From: CAKSQF01 sp964568425
Lineage (GTDB): Bacteria > Bacillota > Clostridia > Oscillospirales > CAG-272
Direction of reading: 5' to 3'
Assembly (NCBI GenBank): GCA_964568425.1
Contig: CAZMPO010000001.1
Coordinates: forward strand, 1-64,000
DNA length: 64,000 nt
Under the pieces are notes generated by a model. It made no database searches and was not told the DNA's origin. It saw only the letters and a program-made list of their open reading frames with translations. Shown piece by piece: positions 60,516 through 64,000 of this stretch. A program made the position numbers and the translations under genes. Positions within the stretch are counted from its first letter, which is position 1; every line of letters begins with the position of its first letter.

Positions 60516-61697
60516 TCAGTTTTGCTTGTTCCCCTTTATTTCGCCGATGCAGATAATGTCGCTGATGTGCCGCACGCTGCCGTTTGCGTTCGATACCTGA
60601 ACGAGTCTGTCGCCTCTGTACCAACCGTAGGTCGACGCACCGCCGTCAAGATTGTAGGCAACCTTGCATCCGGCATCTTCCATGATCTTTGCCAGCTCGT
60701 CGAGATTTATCCCGACGCCGTTTTTTTCTCTTTGATCTTTGTCGCGAAATCCGCTGACGACGCAGAAGACATAGTGCCCGGGCTCGACACAGCCGATCGC
60801 CGCGCGCGGATTCCATTTCCAAATGCTCGAGTTGATATTCTTCTTGGCGTTTCCGTCATCGTCCATCAGCTCGGGGCCGAAGCTCCATATCTGATACGGA
60901 CCTTTTGCGGATATTTTGTCCCAGTTGTACTCGCCGGGGGAGATCGTCTCCATCGAGCCGTCCCAATAGAGCACGCATATGTCGCTCTTTATATAGCTGA
61001 GCTTGCGCAGGATGGTGCCGTTGCGGACGATGACGGGCTTTGATTCGTTAAAGCCGAGATAGAGGTCTCCGCTGATGGCGGCGATCGTATCGACAAATTT
61101 CGAGCCTGCCTCATCTATCTTGACAAGCTCCTCAAGCGGAACATAGTTTGCGGTCGAATAGGCGGTGTAGAGATTTTCGATGTTGCGAACATATACATCC
61201 ATCAGATAATAGACAACATGTTCGTCCGAATAACTGCCGTTTTTGTAGTATTGTTGGGTGTATGTGCCGTCAAATGAGGTGAGCGTCATATAAACGTCGT
61301 GGCTCTTGTAGCTGTCCTCCGTGACGGTCACGCTGTTATCCGCCGAAAAAAGCGAGCCGAATTTGTATCCGAAATCGCCCGAAAAATCGTACTGCGGCTC
61401 GGGCGGTGTCGTGATCGGCGAGGTCGTCGTGCCCTGCGATGATGAGCCGCTTGTTATCGGGTCCTTCGATGTTGTCGGGATGCTCGTCGACGGAGTCTGC
61501 GAGGTCGAAAGCGGGCGGGATGGCTTGGTAAAATCCTGAATTACCCCCGTGCCCGTGGTCGGGGTGTCGGCAGGCGTGCCCCAGAAATTTTTGACATGAT
61601 GAAAATAGCAAAAGGAGAGCATGATTGCCGCGGTCAGCAAAAGATCGATCATAACGATCACCGCGATCGGAAGGGGTCTTCTTGTCTTTTTTTGCAC
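60516..61697 (-). CDS. phosphodiester glycosidase (NAGPA-like), membrane-anchored
   Basis: 393 residues: one N-terminal helix (~10-30), a Ser/Thr/Pro-rich link (~45-95), and a NAGPA/DUF2233 domain ending in GVGINLDELAKIMEDAGCKVAYNLDGGASTYGWYRG (the NLDGGAS motif is the family hallmark). Cleaves sugar-1-phosphodiesters in exopolysaccharide or teichoic-acid metabolism. Follows gtrA by 44 bp. Confidence 0.88.
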   Translation of the reverse strand: MQKKTRRPLPIAVIVMIDLLLTAAIMLSFCYFHHVKNFWGTPADTPTTGTGVIQDFTKPSRPLSTSQTPSTSIPTTSKDPITSGSSSQGTTTSPITTPPEPQYDFSGDFGYKFGSLFSADNSVTVTEDSYKSHDVYMTLTSFDGTYTQQYYKNGSYSDEHVVYYLMDVYVRNIENLYTAYSTANYVPLEELVKIDEAGSKFVDTIAAISGDLYLGFNESKPVIVRNGTILRKLSYIKSDICVLYWDGSMETISPGEYNWDKISAKGPYQIWSFGPELMDDDGNAKKNINSSIWKWNPRAAIGCVEPGHYVFCVVSGFRDKDQREKNGVGINLDELAKIMEDAGCKVAYNLDGGASTYGWYRGDRLVQVSNANGSVRHISDIICIGEIKGNKQN

Positions 61698-61741
61698 GTT
61701 CGGTGCTCCTTTTTGATTTGAGAACTTTGTTTTTGTTTTTC

Positions 61742-62170
61742 TCAGTCTTGCGCCCGAGGCTTATTTTGTCTGAAAACAAGCAATTTTTGGAAAAAGTAGG
61801 TGATTATGAACATCAGCGTTTCGGCAAGCGGACTTGCGATCTCGGTCGGTATGTGAACAACACGAACGAGCAGTTCGAACAGTCCGAGATTTTTGATCAA
61901 AAATACGGGGATAGCCACGCCGTAATACTTGAAATAAGCCGGGGCGAGTTGTCCTTTGTCGCGGAATACGAATACTCGATTTATGAAAAAATTCGCGTTT
62001 GAGGATACTATCCATCCGATAGTCAACGAAATTTCAAGGTAGGGTGTCGTTTCGCCAAACTTGTATTTGAAAAAAAGCAGAATGGCAAAGTTTATAGCGA
62101 ATGCAAGCAGTGACGAAAGTCCATAGCGAATAAACTTAACTGACAGCAATTTTTTTATCATCTTTATCAT
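61742..62170 (-). CDS. GtrA-like membrane protein
   Basis: 142 residues, four helices: IRYGLSSLLAFAINFAILLFF, then TIGWIVSSNANFFINRVFVFRDKG, the GtrA signature NFxxNRxxVF. Thought to help flip or transfer polyprenyl-linked sugars. First gene of a gtrA-glycosidase-membrane protein run, divergent from rnpB. Confidence 0.92.
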   Translation of the reverse strand: MIKMIKKLLSVKFIRYGLSSLLAFAINFAILLFFKYKFGETTPYLEISLTIGWIVSSNANFFINRVFVFRDKGQLAPAYFKYYGVAIPVFLIKNLGLFELLVRVVHIPTEIASPLAETLMFIITYFFQKLLVFRQNKPRAQD

Positions 62171-62338
62171 GATGCAAATTTTTGACTTCCTTTCGTTTTA
62201 CTCCTTTCGTGAGCGAGAACTTCCCAAAAGTATGTTCCCATTCTACACCCCCTTTGTGAACATACTGTGAATTTTTGAGGGTTTTTACACAACTTTTACA
62301 TAGATGAACGAAAATTCAGCAAAAAACTCAAAAAAAGA

Positions 62339-62367
62339 TTGACAAAAGAGCAAATTTGAGGTATAAT
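62339..62367 (+). promoter_or_regulatory. promoter of rnpB
   Basis: TTGACA (62339-62344), 17-base spacer, TATAAT (62362-62367); start expected at about 62375. Confidence 0.9.
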
Positions 62368-62375
62368 AGATACGG

Positions 62376-62733
62376 AACCGAGCCGTGCCGTCGCGCGGTA
62401 TGTTGCCGTAAGGTATTACCGTGAGGAAAGTCCGGGCTTCGAAGGGTCGGGATAACGGATAACGTCCGCCGGGAGTGATCCCCGGGAAAGTGCAACAGAA
62501 AACAACCGCCGCAGAAATGCGGTAAGGATGAAAAGGCGAGGTAAGAGCTCACCGGCGATGCAGTAATGTATCGCAAGTGTAAACCCTATCCGAAGCAACG
62601 CCCCGAGATCGACGATCTTTGATCGTCGCCGTTTGACCCGATGGGATTCTCGGGGGGGCATGGAATCTTGCGGCAACGTAAGATCAAGATAGATGACGGT
62701 GCACGACAGAACCCGGCTTACAGGCTCGGTTTC
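62376..62733 (+). ncRNA. rnpB: RNase P RNA (class A)
   Basis: P1 arms GAACCGAGCC (about 62375-62384) and GGCTCGGTTTC (62723-62733) close the molecule. The universally conserved GAGGAAAGTCCGGGC (62422-62436, P4/J3-4) and CAGAAA, and near the end AGATAGATGACGGTGC and GACAGAACCCGGCTTACA (P4 partner) are present. It processes tRNA 5' ends. The core motifs rule out other RNAs; class A (ancestral) is my reading of the layout. Ends are set by P1 pairing. Confidence 0.96.
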
Positions 62734-62784
62734 ACCAAAAACAAGACAAATACAAAACAAATTAAATGTACGGAGTAATTTTCG

Positions 62785-63762
62785 GTGCTTGACAAAAACA
62801 CGCTCGCCCTGGTGCTCGCACCTATGGCGGGGATAACCGACAGACCGTTTCGGACATTGGCTCACCGATACGGAGCGACGCTCTCGGTCTCCGAGATGAT
62901 CTCGGCAAAGGCGATTCATTACGGCGACAAAAAGACGGCGACTCTTGCGTCCCTCGGCGGCGAGGGTGCGGTCGCCGTTCAAATATTCGGCTCTGAGCCG
63001 TCCATCATGGCAGAGGCGGCATACAGATTGGCGACAGGCGATTATGTCGGTGTCGCAGAGGGTGCAAAAAAACCTTGCATGATCGATATCAACATGGGCT
63101 GTCCGATGAGAAAGATCGTCTCAAACGGCGACGGTTCGGCACTGATGAAGGATCCGAAAAAGATTTTTGAGATAGTCTCCGCCGTGACAAAAAGCTGTCC
63201 GCTCCCCGTTTCGGTAAAGATGCGGGTCGGGTGGGACGACGAACACAAAAACGCTCCCGAATGCGCTGTGGCGGCATGCGAGGGCGGTGCGGCGATGATA
63301 GTCGTACACGGACGCACGAGAGAGCAGCTATACGCACCGCCGATCGATTATGAGACGATCGCGGCTGTCAAGGCGGCGGTCAGCGTCCCCGTGATCGGCA
63401 ACGGAGGCATATGCGACGGCGAAAGTGCAAGGCGAATGCTCGAGACAGGCGTTGACGGACTGATGATCGGGCAGGGTGCGATCGGCAGACCGTGGATATT
63501 TAAGCAGCTTTCGGGTGGCGATCTTTCCGAGCCGACCGATGCGCAAAAGATCGAGGTCGCAAAAGAGCATATCAGACTGCTTGCCGCCGAAAAGGGTGAG
63601 TGGGCGGCAGTCCGCGAGGGCAGGCGGCATCTCATGTACTATGTCAAGGGGATGCGCGGTGCGGCTGAGTTTCGAATGAAAATATGCTCAACCGAGACGG
63701 TTTGCGGCATTTACGACGAGCTTGACCGACTTTTGGAGGGAACTTCGGATGATCGAATATAA
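62785..63762 (+). CDS. dusB: tRNA-dihydrouridine synthase
   Basis: 325 residues from a GTG with GGAG 9 bases upstream. LAPMAGITDRPFR (7-19), DINMGCPMRKIVSNGDGSALMKDP (FMN and catalytic Cys), VSVKMRVGWDD, VHGRTREQLY and VIGNGGICDGESA follow the DusB order. Reduces uridine in the tRNA D-loop with NADPH and FMN. The stop overlaps the next gene by 14 bp. Confidence 0.96.
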   Translation: MLDKNTLALVLAPMAGITDRPFRTLAHRYGATLSVSEMISAKAIHYGDKKTATLASLGGEGAVAVQIFGSEPSIMAEAAYRLATGDYVGVAEGAKKPCMIDINMGCPMRKIVSNGDGSALMKDPKKIFEIVSAVTKSCPLPVSVKMRVGWDDEHKNAPECAVAACEGGAAMIVVHGRTREQLYAPPIDYETIAAVKAAVSVPVIGNGGICDGESARRMLETGVDGLMIGQGAIGRPWIFKQLSGGDLSEPTDAQKIEVAKEHIRLLAAEKGEWAAVREGRRHLMYYVKGMRGAAEFRMKICSTETVCGIYDELDRLLEGTSDDRI

Positions 63763-64000
63763 CGGTAAAAAATATCAAAAACTCGGACTTCACATACACA
63801 CCGCTCGCTCGGACGGGTTAAAATCGCCCGCCGAGGTGCTCCGCCTTTTCAAGGATGCGGACTATGACGCCGTCGCGCTGACCGACCATTGGGTCTTTGG
63901 CGAGCCGGGCGATTTTGAGGGGATGACCCTGCTGTCGGGATGCGAATACAATGTCGGCGGCTCGTGCGCAGAGAACGGCGTGTTTCATATAGTCGGGATA
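63749..64000 (+). CDS. PHP-domain protein, cut by the window end
   Basis: First 84 residues visible: GLHIHTARSDGLKSPAEVLRLFKDADYDAVALTDHW, with the PHP His-x-His and TDHW metal motifs. ATG overlaps the dusB end, GGAGG 8 bases before. A metal-dependent phosphoesterase of the PHP superfamily, perhaps a PolC-like exonuclease subdomain or a small-molecule phosphatase. Confidence 0.85.
   Translation, partial: MIEYNGKKYQKLGLHIHTARSDGLKSPAEVLRLFKDADYDAVALTDHWVFGEPGDFEGMTLLSGCEYNVGGSCAENGVFHIVGI

Noticed and set aside
62232..62272. TATGTTC...GAACATA pair as a LexA box
   Set aside because: The half-sites are about 25 bases apart, far more than the 4-base spacing of the operator.

Overview
The window looks like chromosome from an anaerobic, low-to-mid-GC gut Firmicute (class Clostridia, probably an Oscillospiraceae-type lineage). 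Reasons: a cysteine T-box ahead of cysE-cysS, a LexA gene with a Clostridia-type operator, strict TTGACA-17-TATAAT promoters, GTP-type PEP carboxykinase, msm/mal-type sugar ABC permeases without their own ATPase, an L10 leader on rplJL, and surface proteins with Gram-positive anchors. No prophage, CRISPR array, rRNA or tRNA gene was seen.

Layout. 1-1.5 kb: a divergent sigma-70-like gene with a small zinc-finger partner. 1.6-4.0 kb: T-box, cysE, cysS. 4.2-7.1 kb: membrane protein, lexA, unknown membrane protein, and a REP-associated (Y1/HUH) transposase. 7.2-11 kb: uppP-ftsK/spoIIIE. 11.2-17.6 kb: CHAP hydrolase, repeat-rich anchored surface protein, FAD oxidoreductase, orphan holin-endolysin pair. 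17.6-19.2 kb: a GtrII-type membrane glucosyltransferase interrupted by one in-frame TAG. 19.7-28.3 kb: rplJL, pckG, PHP phosphatase, OGG glycosylase, UDP-sugar pyrophosphorylase, and a small HTH gene behind a LexA-box-like operator. 29.2-42.3 kb: a 13-kb, one-direction operon for glycan uptake/processing (CBM-fused solute-binding protein, two permease pairs, an NHL-TPR-YIP1 membrane protein, and a 1167-aa secreted protein of DUF5696 type). 43-49 kb: metG, SGNH hydrolase, mtaB-alr-EEP operon. 49-58.3 kb: anchored TIM-barrel/discoidin protein, a two-gene AAA ATPase-TOPRIM cassette between exact 46-bp direct repeats, malQ, a glutaminase-A-like protein and a divergent WYL regulator. 58-64 kb: CPBP protease, phosphodiester glycosidase, gtrA, RNase P RNA, dusB and a truncated PHP gene.

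How it fits together. Much of the window is devoted to carbohydrate capture at the cell surface (sugar operon, TIM-barrel/discoidin protein, malQ, glutaminase-like protein, PEPCK). Between genes, a dispersed REP-like repeat family recurs at least ten times, and two perfect inverted copies lie inside the transposase reading frame itself. The strongest candidates for something new are the direct-repeat-flanked ATPase-TOPRIM cassette, the CBM-SBP/NHL-YIP1/DUF5696 operon, the transposase with embedded REP copies, and the small HTH gene under a perfect LexA-type palindrome. Functions are read from motifs by eye; no database search was run.
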